A DNA stretch of 64,000 nucleotides from NCBI RefSeq assembly GCF_000308555.1, contig NZ_BAFY01000074.1:1-64000 (forward strand), given 5' to 3'. Shown piece after piece: positions 8,719 through 16,948 of the stretch. The DNA is from Nocardia cyriacigeorgica NBRC 100375 (GTDB lineage: Bacteria > Actinomycetota > Actinomycetes > Mycobacteriales > Mycobacteriaceae). A program made the translations under genes and the position numbers. Below the pieces are notes generated by a model, which saw nothing but the letters and a program-made list of their open reading frames with translations, did no database searches and was not told where the DNA came from. Position 1 is the stretch's first letter, and each line of letters opens with the position of its first letter.

Positions 8719-8747
8719 TCCAGGCGGAACGGTTCGTGCCGCCTGGA
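8719..8747. promoter_or_regulatory. Inverted repeat before TetR gene, probable operator
   Basis: Arms TCCAGGCGG and CCGCCTGGA (9 bp, perfect) around an 11-base spacer. It ends three bases before a TATGCT -10-like hexamer (8751-8756), so bound repressor would cover the -35 and spacer of the TetR gene. Autoregulation is inferred from this position. Confidence 0.5.
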
Positions 8748-8762
8748 GGCTATGCTGAGGGC

Positions 8763-9371
8763 ATGTCATCTCGTCGTCCGGAGCGCCGCAACGAGGAATC
8801 TGCCAAGGCCATCGTTCAAGCCTCCTTGGATCTGTGCCGGGAGGTCGGCTACGACAAACTCAGCATCGAGGGCATCGCGGCGCGCGCAGGGGTCGGCAAG
8901 AACACCATCTACCGCTGGTGGCCCTCCAAAGCCGCGATTCTGCTCGACGGCCTGTTGTCGGCCATGACATCGGTGCAGAGCGTCTTTCCGGATACCGGAG
9001 ACGCGGAGGCCGATTTCACCACCCAGATCATCGCGGCGTGCGAAACGCTCACTCACCCCGACACGGGGCCCCATTACGCCGCACTGATCGGCGCGGCCCA
9101 GCAGGACCCGCAGCTGGCCGGCGCCATGTGGGAGCGGCTGCTCAGTCATTTGGTTGCTGCCGCCGCCGACCGTGTCCGGCAGGCACAGCGGCAGGGGCAG
9201 GTACGGGCAGACCTGGATCCGGATCTGGTCATCGAAATGCTGTACGGGCCAATCTATTACCGCTGGCTCATCCGGCAGAACCCGCCGGGGCGCGAACACA
9301 TTCGCACGGTTGTCGCCACCGTTTTCGCGGGCGTCGCGCCATCGTCGGCACCCCGCTCGAACAGCAGGTGA
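8763..9371 (+). CDS. TetR-family transcriptional regulator
   Basis: A 202-residue TetR repressor. The N-terminal HTH (AIVQASLDLCREVGYDKLSIEGIAARAGVGKNTIYRWWPSKAAIL, residues 15-60) is typical, and the C-terminal TetR_C-like ligand domain has GPIYYRWL near the end. The ATG at 8763 is chosen because it precedes the HTH; a -10-like TATGCT ends 6 bases upstream, so the mRNA may be leaderless. The ligand is unknown. Divergent from LysR, with the next gene downstream convergent. Confidence 0.88.
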   Translation: MSSRRPERRNEESAKAIVQASLDLCREVGYDKLSIEGIAARAGVGKNTIYRWWPSKAAILLDGLLSAMTSVQSVFPDTGDAEADFTTQIIAACETLTHPDTGPHYAALIGAAQQDPQLAGAMWERLLSHLVAAAADRVRQAQRQGQVRADLDPDLVIEMLYGPIYYRWLIRQNPPGREHIRTVVATVFAGVAPSSAPRSNSR

Positions 9372-9504
9372 GGACAAAACCGCGGCGGTCGCTCGGATGG
9401 TGCGCGAAGAACGCTACGGCCCGATCTGCGTCCTCGGAGCTGCCATCCGCGAGGTCGCGTGGGGAGAATCCATCCGCGGCGCCGATGCCGCCCGACGGTG
9501 AAAT

Positions 9505-9951
9505 CTATTCCGACGGAGGAATTCTCGCGGTGAGGCACATCCGGTCCAGGGCGTTCGCGACGGCGACCGCCATGATCAGATTCGCGAGGTTGTAGGGCCC
9601 GAGCAGCAGTTCGGCCCGGCCGTACACCTCGTCGGGCACGCCGTCGGCGGCGAGCTCGGTCATACTCTCGGTGAGTGCGAGAGCCGCCCGCTCCGACTCG
9701 CTGAAGCGCAGCGAATCGCGCCAGCCCGCCAATTCATTGAGGCGTTCTTGGTTTTCACCCAGGCGCAGGGCTTCTCTGGAACGCTGGGCCAGGAAGAACG
9801 CGCAGCCGTTGAGCTGCGCCACCCGGATTCGAGCCAATTCGCGCAGCCGATCGTCGGTGAGCCCCTCGCGTCTCAGGGCGTTCTCCAACTCGCGAATCAG
9901 GCGGACCGCCTGGGGTGACGCAGTTGCCAAATCGATGCGTTTCCTGGTCAC
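9505..9951 (-). CDS. AhpD/carboxymuconolactone-decarboxylase-like protein, degenerate CxxC
   Basis: A 148-residue CMD/AhpD-family protein: LRELARIRVAQLNGCAFFLAQRS, then a helical repeat with ERAALALTESMTELA and a C-terminal LIMAVAVANALDRM. In active AhpD-like peroxidases the motif is CxxC followed by H; here it is C-A-F-F with Gln where His is expected, so only one Cys remains. Thiol peroxidase activity is therefore doubtful. GTG start at 9951. CMD proteins are a frequent partner class of ECF41 sigma factors, and one is encoded at 12260-13174, but I see no ECF41-like promoter in front of this gene. Confidence 0.8.
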   Translation of the reverse strand: MTRKRIDLATASPQAVRLIRELENALRREGLTDDRLRELARIRVAQLNGCAFFLAQRSREALRLGENQERLNELAGWRDSLRFSESERAALALTESMTELAADGVPDEVYGRAELLLGPYNLANLIMAVAVANALDRMCLTARIPPSE

Positions 9952-10110
9952 TCTGCCGCTGCTCCGATCGTTCTCATGTGTCGGGATCAGTGTCTACGCA
10001 CCGGACAGCCGCGAACAACGACGAAGTTCTCAACCATCGATAAGTCGTGCTTAACGAACGAATCGCGCCGGGCCTGGTGCGCACCTCCCGTGGTAGACGG
10101 TTCTCGCAGT

Positions 10111-10512
10111 TCAGGCCACAGACTCGGCGTGGGTGGCATCCCAGCGTTCGCGCGAAGCCATCACCGCGGACCGGTGCCGCGCGGACCAATCCGCAACTAC
10201 TTCGAGCACGGGCAGCAGGCTGCGGCCGAGCGGCGTCAACGCGTATTCGACCTGGACCGGGACCGTCGGGTAGACGGTCCGGGCGATCAGGCCATCACGT
10301 TCGAGCCGTCGCAACGTCACCGCGAGCATGCGCTGAGAGATCCCCGGCACGCTCCGATACAGGTACTGGAAGCGCTGGGCATCGCCGGTGAGCTCGGCGA
10401 TCACCAGGACCGGCCATTTGCCGCCTATGTCATTGAGGAAATCTCTGATATCGGCAGCCACTGGGTGCCGGTCTGCCATCGTCGTCAGGCGCAGGCCCCG
10501 CATCAACATCAT
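10111..10512 (-). CDS. HxlR-family transcriptional regulator
   Basis: A 133-residue HxlR-type winged helix protein: IGGKWPVLVIAELTGDAQRFQYLYRSVPGISQRMLAVTLRRLERDGLIARTVYPTVPVQVEYALTPLGRSLLPVL. These regulators sense redox or electrophiles, often through an N-terminal Cys, but no Cys is present here. The start at 10512 follows GAGG; ATGs at 10509 and 10503 are alternatives. It is flanked by the AhpD-like and dehydrogenase genes on the same strand and may control one of them. Confidence 0.88.
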   Translation of the reverse strand: MMLMRGLRLTTMADRHPVAADIRDFLNDIGGKWPVLVIAELTGDAQRFQYLYRSVPGISQRMLAVTLRRLERDGLIARTVYPTVPVQVEYALTPLGRSLLPVLEVVADWSARHRSAVMASRERWDATHAESVA

Positions 10513-10700
10513 CCATCCTCACTGTCAGGTACTCGAACAAGCATCGGGCAGTGCGTGGAAAGGAACAACGACGAACCCCTCACCTCGCGGTAAGCAGGGC
10601 TAAGCGATCGACAACCGCGATGTGCTGGTGAGCTCGCGGCACAGCGATGGTAGAGATAATCGCCTCGTGCGCCCGAGTTCTCGCGCCGCTCGACGGTCGA

Positions 10701-11564
10701 TCAGCGCGGCTGTTGTTCCGCGATGACCGCCCAGTCATCCGCGCCGCGACCGCCGGCGATGGCCTCATCGAAGACGGCACGCAACAGTCCACCGATCGGG
10801 AGCGGAATCCCGTGGTCGCTCGCCGCATCGAGCGCGAGGCCGAGGTCCTTGCGGCCCAACACGGTGGTGAATCCGGCAGGCTGGTAGCGCCGTTCGGCGA
10901 TCATCGATCCGTAGCCGGTGTAGACGGGCCCGGGGAAGAGTGTCGACGTCAGCAACTCGACCAACTGCCCGGAGTCGACACCGGCGCCTTCGGCGAGGCT
11001 TACGGCCTCGCCGAGAGACTGGATCGCACAGGCGATCAGGTAGTTCCCGAGGATCTTCACGATGTTGGCCTGTTCCGGGCGGTCGCCGAGCCGCCAGGTC
11101 CGCGAGCCGATCACGTCGAAGAACGGCTGCACGCGGTCGAGCAACATAGGCTCCCCGGCCGCAAGGACGTTGAGCGCTCCGGCTTCGGCCACCGGAACAC
11201 GGCCGAAGACCGGTGCCGCGACGTATCCGACACCATGCTCGGCGTGCGCTGCGTTCAGGCGGCGAGCCAGGTCGGCGCTCACTGTGGCGAGGTTGACGTG
11301 AACCGTCCCGTCTGGGGTCTGAGCGAGGACACCGGAGTCGATGAACGTCTCGATGACGGCCCGGTCGTCGGACAGGACCGAGAAGACCACCGGCGCGCGC
11401 ATCGCCTCGGCCACCGAGGCGGCACGACGGGCACCCGCTGCGACCAGTTCGCCCGCCGGCCCGTCGGATCGGTTCCACACCGTGACGTCGTGGCCTGCTT
11501 GCACAAGGTTGCGTGCGATGGGTCGTCCCATGGCTCCCAAACCGATGACCGCGATGTCGCGCAC
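10701..11564 (-). CDS. NAD(P)-dependent beta-hydroxyacid dehydrogenase (3-hydroxyisobutyrate dehydrogenase family)
   Basis: A 287-residue member of the 6PGDH/HIBADH family. The Rossmann motif IAVIGLGAMGRPIARNL begins at residue 4. The substrate motif reads APVFGRVPVAEAGAL (GxVxxAxxG type), and the catalytic Lys is in KILGNYLIA. Related enzymes reduce or oxidise short beta-hydroxyacids, succinic semialdehyde or imines; the exact substrate is not deducible. The GTG at 11564 is fixed by AAGGAG seven bases upstream. It follows the DoxX-like gene by 11 bases, so the two form an operon. Confidence 0.87.
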   Translation of the reverse strand: MRDIAVIGLGAMGRPIARNLVQAGHDVTVWNRSDGPAGELVAAGARRAASVAEAMRAPVVFSVLSDDRAVIETFIDSGVLAQTPDGTVHVNLATVSADLARRLNAAHAEHGVGYVAAPVFGRVPVAEAGALNVLAAGEPMLLDRVQPFFDVIGSRTWRLGDRPEQANIVKILGNYLIACAIQSLGEAVSLAEGAGVDSGQLVELLTSTLFPGPVYTGYGSMIAERRYQPAGFTTVLGRKDLGLALDAASDHGIPLPIGGLLRAVFDEAIAGGRGADDWAVIAEQQPR

Positions 11565-11575
11565 GCGAGTACTCC

Positions 11576-12181
11576 TTACGGCCGTTGCTCGTCGATCCAG
11601 CCACGCTCGACCGCCCAATCGCTCGTTATGTCGGCCGTGACGGGCAGCGTGAGCAGCGAGATGGCCGACAGGACGACGAGTAGCCCGATCGAGGCAGCCC
11701 ATTGGCGCGAATCGCCTCGCGGCCGATCCGCGGTGGCCCGGCCGCCGATTCGCCGGTCGGCCGGCCGCAGCGCCCACGACGCGACGGCGAACGCCAGGAA
11801 CATCAGCGGCGGCGCCCAGGACACCGGCGCCTCGCCGAGTGCCAGATACGACACCGCGGCGCCCGCCCACATGAAACAGACGCCCGCGTACGCCCATTCC
11901 TTGACCAGCCCGAAGCCGGGGACCGCGATCGTGATGGCGGCAGCGACGTGGCACACGCCGAGGATGTAGGCGAAGTAGTCCGGGTATCCGAGATGGTTCA
12001 GCTGGTCTTCCATCCAGTCGATCGTGAAAAGGTCCCACGCCGCTCCGGCAAGCAATTCGGAGAGGATGACGAAGGTGGTGGCCCAATAGGCGATGAGGCG
12101 GGCCCGGCTACTGCCGGTTGGTGCGACGGTGACCGGCTTCTCGTCGGTCGCGTGTTCTCGGGTGTCGGTCGAAGTCTGCAT
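11576..12181 (-). CDS. DoxX-like membrane protein
   Basis: A 201-residue inner-membrane protein with a hydrophilic 25-residue N-terminus and four hydrophobic segments (roughly 31-48, 68-87, 92-112, 118-136), plus a C-terminal one near 165-182. The pattern, with GYPDYFAYILGVCHVAAAITI, matches the DoxX_2 family, linked loosely to thiol/oxidative stress in actinobacteria. Operonic with the dehydrogenase downstream. ATG at 12181 with AGG nine bases upstream. Confidence 0.75.
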   Translation of the reverse strand: MQTSTDTREHATDEKPVTVAPTGSSRARLIAYWATTFVILSELLAGAAWDLFTIDWMEDQLNHLGYPDYFAYILGVCHVAAAITIAVPGFGLVKEWAYAGVCFMWAGAAVSYLALGEAPVSWAPPLMFLAFAVASWALRPADRRIGGRATADRPRGDSRQWAASIGLLVVLSAISLLTLPVTADITSDWAVERGWIDEQRP

Positions 12182-12259
12182 TTCGGATTACCTGTCACAT
12201 CGATTCTTGGTGGGGAGCGGGCACATGTGGTGTCCGCGTCATCGTTTGTCCGGCCGCTG

Positions 12260-13174
12260 TCACAGACCGGTTTCCCGCTGCCGAGTCAGCCGGCGTGGCA
12301 CCGTCACCGAGAGGAGCTTGTCCGGATTGCGGATGGCATAGATATTGGTGATCTCGTCGTCGGCGATCTCGATCAGGAACACCCCCTCGAGGCGGTCGCC
12401 GCGGTAGGCGACCAGCGCGGGTGCGCCGTTGCAATGGATCGTCTCGATCCGCAGGCCCGCCAGCGCCCGCCCCTTGTGGAAAAGGTTCACCAGGCGCGCG
12501 GCCACCGTCTCCGCGCCGATGACCGGATGGCGCGCCGCGGCGGCCTTGCCTCCACCATCGGCGATGAGGGTGGCGTCCTTCGCCAGTAGCGAGAGCAGCC
12601 CGTGCAGATCGCCGGTCGTGGTCGCCGCCATGAACTGCTGGGTGATCCGGGCCGTTGTCGCGGTGTCGGCGGGTTCGAACCGCCTGCGCCTGGCCTGCAC
12701 GTGCTTGCGGGCCCGGTGCGCGGCCTGCCGCACCGTCGCCACGGATTTGCCTACCGCGGAGGCGATGTCGTCGTGCGAGAAGCCGAACACCTCACGCAGC
12801 ACGAACACCACGCGTTCGTCGGGGGTGAGTGTCTCGAGCACCACGAGCATCGCCATGGACACCGACTCGGCGAGCACCACGTCGGCCGACGCGTCGTTCT
12901 CGTCGAGCAGCACGGGCTCGGGCAGCCAGGGGCCGACGTAGTCCTCCCGTCGACGCGCGCTGGCCCGCAACGTGTTCAGCGATTGCCGGGTCACCAGCCG
13001 CGCCAGGTAGGACTTGGTATCCCGCACCGTCGTCAAGTCGACTTCCGCCCACCGCAGGTAGCTGTCCTGCAACACATCGTCGGCCTCGGTCGCCGAGCCG
13101 AGTACCTCATAGGCGATCGTGAACAACAGCGGCCGCAACAGGGTGAACCGCTCGGCGTGTTCGTCGGCGGTCAC
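12260..13174 (-). CDS. ECF41-group sigma factor (SigJ-like) with SnoaL-type C-terminal extension
   Basis: A 304-residue extracytoplasmic-function sigma factor. Region sigma2 (FTIAYEVLGSATEADDVLQDSYLRW) and sigma4 (VVFVLREVFGFSHDDIASAVGKSVATVRQAAHRARK) occupy residues 1-165. They are followed by a SnoaL-like domain carrying the two ECF41 hallmarks: DGGGK (about residue 207) and NPDKL near the C-terminus. In this group the extension replaces an anti-sigma factor and tunes activity. Its GTG start overlaps the oxidoreductase stop by four bases, so it is co-transcribed with its likely target and thus autoregulated. A second copy of the promoter lies at 7.45 kb. Confidence 0.92.
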   Translation of the reverse strand: MTADEHAERFTLLRPLLFTIAYEVLGSATEADDVLQDSYLRWAEVDLTTVRDTKSYLARLVTRQSLNTLRASARRREDYVGPWLPEPVLLDENDASADVVLAESVSMAMLVVLETLTPDERVVFVLREVFGFSHDDIASAVGKSVATVRQAAHRARKHVQARRRRFEPADTATTARITQQFMAATTTGDLHGLLSLLAKDATLIADGGGKAAAARHPVIGAETVAARLVNLFHKGRALAGLRIETIHCNGAPALVAYRGDRLEGVFLIEIADDEITNIYAIRNPDKLLSVTVPRRLTRQRETGL

Positions 13175-14352
13175 GGCGACGTGACGTTCTGTGCTGCGGC
13201 CGGCTGCTCCGGCCGGGTGCCGCCCTTCGGCCAGATCAGGGAACCGGGTTTGCGGGCCTCGCGCCGGATCTTCGCCACCCCGAGCTTGCAGGTGAGTTCC
13301 TTGATCGCCGCGCCGGGCCGTCCGCCGATATAGGCCTTCACCGGTCTGTCATCCTTGCGGGCCAGTTGCCGGACGGCGCTGCGCCGCCCCAGACTGACGC
13401 ACGCCCCGGAAAACGCCACACTGAGCACTGTCGGCTCGGTTCCGGCGAGTCGGCTCAGCACGGTGTCGACGGCCTGCGCGCCCAGGGGCCCGGCGGCGTA
13501 GGAACTCATCCGCAACGGCAGTCCCGACGGTGCCGCGGCATCGCCCGCCGCGATGACGCGGTCGTCGTCGAGACTGGTCAACGTCTCGTCGGTGAGCAGC
13601 CGCCCGAGCGAGTCGGTGCGCAACCCGCTGGCCCGGGCCAGCTCGGGCACACCGAAACCGGCTGCCCAGATGGTGAGCGCGCTCGGCCGCACGGCACCGC
13701 CGCCGAGAACGACCGCGTCCGGACCGACCTCGGTCACCTCCTCGTGCTCGAGCACGGTCACACCGTGCCGGGACAGCCAGGTGGCGATCGACCGGCGCCC
13801 TGGCGCGCCGAACGTCGGCGCCAGAGCGCCACCGCATATCAGCGTGACCGTGCGGCCTCGTTCGGCCAGCTCGGCAGCCGTCTCGATGCCGGTCAACCCG
13901 CCGCCGACGACTGTGATCGGAGCGTCCGGCGGCACCTCGTCGAGCCGAGAGCGCAGCCGCCGGGCGAACTCGAATTCGGCGACGGAGTAAGCGAATTCGG
14001 CCACACCGGGCACCGGCGGCGTCGCCCCGGTGCTCCCGACCGCGTAGATGAGATAGTCGTAGTCCAGCGTGCTCCCGGACGCCAACTCGACCGTGTGGGC
14101 AGCGGCATCTATGCGGGTGGCGCTGTCGACGACCAACCGGACCTCCTCCGCTAGCAGTGTGCCGTAGTCGACCTCCGTGTCGCCGGTGCCGGCCACGAAC
14201 TGGTGCAGCCGCACGCGGTCGACGAACCTCGTACGCGGGTTGATCAGCGTGATGTCCACGTCGGCGCGCATCCGCAGCCGGTTGGCCGCCAGTGCTCCGG
14301 CATAGCCACCGCCGACGACGACAACCTTGTTCGGTGTGCTGTGTTCAGACAT
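13171..14352 (-). CDS. FAD-dependent NAD(P)H oxidoreductase (NDH-2-like), ECF41 partner
   Basis: A 393-residue flavoprotein. FAD fold KVVVVGGGYAGALAANRL at the N-terminus, a second dinucleotide fold (ITVVGGGLTGIETAAELAERG) and an FAD-closing motif (RVIAAGDAAAPSG) place it with type II NADH dehydrogenases and related oxidoreductases. Oxidoreductases are a common ECF41 target. The ATG at 14352 is only 8 bases after the predicted -10 and the upstream GGAGG is too close to serve as a ribosome site, so translation is probably from a leaderless mRNA. Its first codons and promoter are duplicated at 7406-7479. Confidence 0.88.
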   Translation of the reverse strand: MSEHSTPNKVVVVGGGYAGALAANRLRMRADVDITLINPRTRFVDRVRLHQFVAGTGDTEVDYGTLLAEEVRLVVDSATRIDAAAHTVELASGSTLDYDYLIYAVGSTGATPPVPGVAEFAYSVAEFEFARRLRSRLDEVPPDAPITVVGGGLTGIETAAELAERGRTVTLICGGALAPTFGAPGRRSIATWLSRHGVTVLEHEEVTEVGPDAVVLGGGAVRPSALTIWAAGFGVPELARASGLRTDSLGRLLTDETLTSLDDDRVIAAGDAAAPSGLPLRMSSYAAGPLGAQAVDTVLSRLAGTEPTVLSVAFSGACVSLGRRSAVRQLARKDDRPVKAYIGGRPGAAIKELTCKLGVAKIRREARKPGSLIWPKGGTRPEQPAAAQNVTSP

Positions 14353-14360
14353 GCCTCCAA

Positions 14361-14387
14361 GACACCGCAGGCCCGACGAACGTGACA
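14361..14387 (-). promoter_or_regulatory. ECF41-type promoter, oxidoreductase-sigma operon
   Basis: On the minus strand TGTCACG (14387-14381), 16 bases, then TGTC (14364-14361), with the ATG 8 bases further on. Spacing, -10 flank and the following coding bases match the copy at 7453-7479, which argues for common descent and control by the adjacent ECF41 sigma factor. Confidence 0.68.
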
Positions 14388-14648
14388 CCAAGCGATGTGA
14401 CGTGGCGCATAACGTACGCCGGTGCGGAGATCGCCGCCCTCGGGGGAGGTCTCGGCAATGTTCGCGTGGAAGCCGTCGCCGGCCGCGCCGGCACCGCCGT
14501 GCTGCCGGACCCCACCGGCGGGCAGAGCCGGCCGTGGAGTTCGATCGCGCCCCGTCCATCGCCAGACCACCTGTCCGAGAGGCCGGGGCAAGCGCCGAAC
14601 GCTTCCTGAAGATCCTAGGTGTTTGCGCCGGATCCGGTCTGGGTAATA

Positions 14649-14683
14649 CCGCGGTGACCCGCGCAACACGCAGGTCACCGCGG
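14649..14683 (-). terminator. Hairpin downstream of tRNA-Arg
   Basis: Perfect arms CCGCGGTGACC and GGTCACCGCGG (11 bp) with a 13-base loop, three bases beyond the CCA end of the tRNA on the minus strand. Likely the tRNA terminator; no T-run is present, as is common in actinobacteria. Confidence 0.6.
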
Positions 14684-14685
14684 AC

Positions 14686-14762
14686 TGGCGCCCCCGGCAG
14701 GAATCGAACCTGCGACCTAGGGATTAGAAGGCCCTTGCTCTATCCAACTGAGCTACGGAGGC
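14686..14762 (-). tRNA. tRNA-Arg (anticodon TCT)
   Basis: Cloverleaf on the minus strand: acceptor GCCTCCG pairs with CGGGGGC (one G-T), the D arm contains AGCTCAGTTGG, the anticodon loop is CTTCTAA, the T arm contains GGTTCGATTCC, and the 3' end has discriminator G and encoded CCA. The pair closing the anticodon stem at the loop (31-39) is C-T, a mismatch. Confidence 0.95.
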
Positions 14763-14908
14763 AGTGGGTTCCACCATGGCCGACTTCGGTCGTGGTGTCC
14801 AGCGGAAAAGTATAGCGACCGTCCAGCTCTGGTGAGGCGTGGCGCGGGAGGCGCGTGAGGCGCCGGGCCGGGCACGCCGGGTCGGCGCTGCCGACTACCC
14901 TCAGTCCT

Positions 14909-16948
14909 ATGTCGTCACCGCAAGGCCCGTCCACCGAAACCGATGCCGAGGTCTCTCGGCCGGGCTCGGGGACGACCTTCGCGGCGCTGGGTGTGCTGGC
15001 CGGTGCGATCACCGCGGTGGTCGCCGCGCTCGTGGTCGGGCTCTCGGCGGCCGAGGCGCTGACCTTGCTCGGCATCCCCGATCCCGGGCCGCTGACCACC
15101 TACGGCATGCCCGCGGTGCGCGCGTTGTCGGATCTGTTCGCGGCGCTGACCGTCGGTTCGATGCTGTTCGCCGCGTTTCTCATCCCTCCGCAAGCGAGCG
15201 GCCTGCTCGACGTCGGTGGCTATCGCGCGGTGCGCAGGGCCTCGAACATGGCCTTGGCCTGGGCCTGTTGCGCCGCACTATTGGTGCCGCTGACGGTGTC
15301 CGACACTACCGGCAGGCCTGTCGGTGAGGTCCTCGCGCCGACGGAATTGTGGGGCGCGATCGATCAGGTCGCGCTGGCCGGTGCCTGGCGTACGACGGTG
15401 ATCTTCGCGTTGATCGTCGCGGTGGGCTGCCGTCTGGCGCTGCGCTGGGGCTGGACGCCGGTGCTGTTCGGCGCCGCGATCGCCACCATGATGCCGCTCG
15501 CCTTCACCGGCCATTCCTCCTCCGGTGGGTCGCACGACGTCGCCACCAACAGCCTGATCCTGCATTTGATCTCGGCGGCGATCTGGGTGGGCGGGCTCTT
15601 CGCGGTGCTCGCGCACGCGCTGCGTGATGGCACCCACACCGACATCGCGGCGCGCCGGTTCTCCGGAGTCGCGACGGTGGCGTTCATCGTCATCGCGGCC
15701 AGCGGCGTGATCAATTCCTGGGTGCGGGTGCCGCTGGACGAGGTGTTCACCAGCACCTACGGCCGGCTGGTGCTGGCCAAGGCCGCCGCGCTCGTCGTGC
15801 TCGGCGTGTTCGGCTACTTCCAGCGCCGGGCGGCGCTACCCGCCTTGGCCGCCGACCCGAAAGACCGTTCCGCGCTCATCCGCTTCGCGGCGGTCGAGGT
15901 GCTGATCTTCGCCGCGACGATCGGGCTGGCGGCCGGGCTCGGCCGCACGCCGCCCCCGCCGCCGCGCAGCGTGCCGACCCCGGTCGAGGTGGAACTCGGC
16001 TACGAACTTGCCGGACCGCCGACGGTGACGAGGTTGCTGTTCGACTGGCGCTTCGATCTGATCTTCGGAACCGCCGCGATCGTGCTCGCGGTGCTGTATT
16101 TGCTCGGAGTGCGCAGGTTGCGCGCTCGCGGCGATGCCTGGCCGATCGGGCGCACCGTCGCCTGGCTGTCGGGCTGTGTGATTCTGCTGTTCACGACCTC
16201 CTCGGGCGTCGGCCGGTATATGCCCGCGATGTTCAGCGTGCACATGGGTGCGCATATGGCGCTGTCGATGCTGGTGCCGATCCTGCTGGCGCTCGGCGGC
16301 GCGGTGACCCTCGCACTGCGCGCGCTGCCCCCGGCCGGGCGCGGCGGTGTCCCGGGCCCGCGCGAATGGATCTTGGCGGCGGTGCACAACCCGGTGTCGC
16401 GGGCGCTGACCCAGCCGGTGGTGGCCTCGGTCATCTTCGTCGGCGGCTTCTACGCCCTCTATCTGGGTGGCATCTTCGACAACTTCGTCGACTCGCACGC
16501 CGCGCACCTGTTGATGAACCTGCACTTCCTGCTCAGCGGCTACCTCTTCTACTGGGTCGTGATCGGCATCGATCCCAAGCCCCGGCAGGTGCAGCCGCTG
16601 ACCAAGCTGGGCATGGTGTTCGGTTCGCTGCCGTTCCATGCTTTCTTCGGCGTCGCCCTGATGAGCACGACCACCGTCCTCGGCGGCTGGTTCTACCGCA
16701 GCCTCGGGCTGGACTGGAACACCGACCTGCTCGGTGATCAGCGCACCGGTGGCAGCCTGGCCTGGGCCAGCGGCGAGGTACCGCTGGTGGTGGTGATGCT
16801 GGCGCTGCTGATCCAGTGGTCGCGCAGTGATCAGCGGCTGGCCCAGCGCACCGACCGCGCCGCCGAACGCGACCACGACGCGGAACTCGCCGCGCACAAC
16901 GCCATGTTCGCCGAACTCGCCCAACGAGACCGGGCGGTGCGCAAATGA
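14909..16948 (+). CDS. CopD-CtaG fusion membrane protein (copper resistance / cytochrome oxidase assembly)
   Basis: A 679-residue polytopic membrane protein. The N-terminal half (to about residue 330) resembles CopD copper-resistance proteins, with eight or nine hydrophobic helices including FTGHSSSGGSHDVATNSLILHL, whose His residues suit copper handling. The C-terminal half (from about 365) is a caa3_CtaG domain (FSVHMGAHMALSMLVPILLALGG, LLMNLHFLLSGYLFYWVVIGID). Such fusions are thought to deliver copper to cytochrome c oxidase. The start at 14909 removes an Arg-rich 18-residue prefix; an alternative GTG is at 14855. It overlaps the next gene by four bases (ATGA). Confidence 0.87.
   Translation: MSSPQGPSTETDAEVSRPGSGTTFAALGVLAGAITAVVAALVVGLSAAEALTLLGIPDPGPLTTYGMPAVRALSDLFAALTVGSMLFAAFLIPPQASGLLDVGGYRAVRRASNMALAWACCAALLVPLTVSDTTGRPVGEVLAPTELWGAIDQVALAGAWRTTVIFALIVAVGCRLALRWGWTPVLFGAAIATMMPLAFTGHSSSGGSHDVATNSLILHLISAAIWVGGLFAVLAHALRDGTHTDIAARRFSGVATVAFIVIAASGVINSWVRVPLDEVFTSTYGRLVLAKAAALVVLGVFGYFQRRAALPALAADPKDRSALIRFAAVEVLIFAATIGLAAGLGRTPPPPPRSVPTPVEVELGYELAGPPTVTRLLFDWRFDLIFGTAAIVLAVLYLLGVRRLRARGDAWPIGRTVAWLSGCVILLFTTSSGVGRYMPAMFSVHMGAHMALSMLVPILLALGGAVTLALRALPPAGRGGVPGPREWILAAVHNPVSRALTQPVVASVIFVGGFYALYLGGIFDNFVDSHAAHLLMNLHFLLSGYLFYWVVIGIDPKPRQVQPLTKLGMVFGSLPFHAFFGVALMSTTTVLGGWFYRSLGLDWNTDLLGDQRTGGSLAWASGEVPLVVVMLALLIQWSRSDQRLAQRTDRAAERDHDAELAAHNAMFAELAQRDRAVRK

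Larger units (their letters stand above)
14353..14685. other. Intergenic region between oxidoreductase and tRNA-Arg
   Basis: 333 bases without a protein gene. It holds the ECF41-type promoter at its left end and an 11-bp-stem hairpin at its right end. I see nothing else recognisable between about 14400 and 14640. Confidence 0.6.

Noticed and set aside
10647..11969. A 440-codon + strand frame over the dehydrogenase gene
   Set aside because: Antisense to a clear Rossmann enzyme with an ideal ribosome site.
12196..12202. Forward-strand TGTCACA near 12.2 kb as another ECF41 site
   Set aside because: No GTC core at the right spacing follows and it points antisense to the flanking genes.
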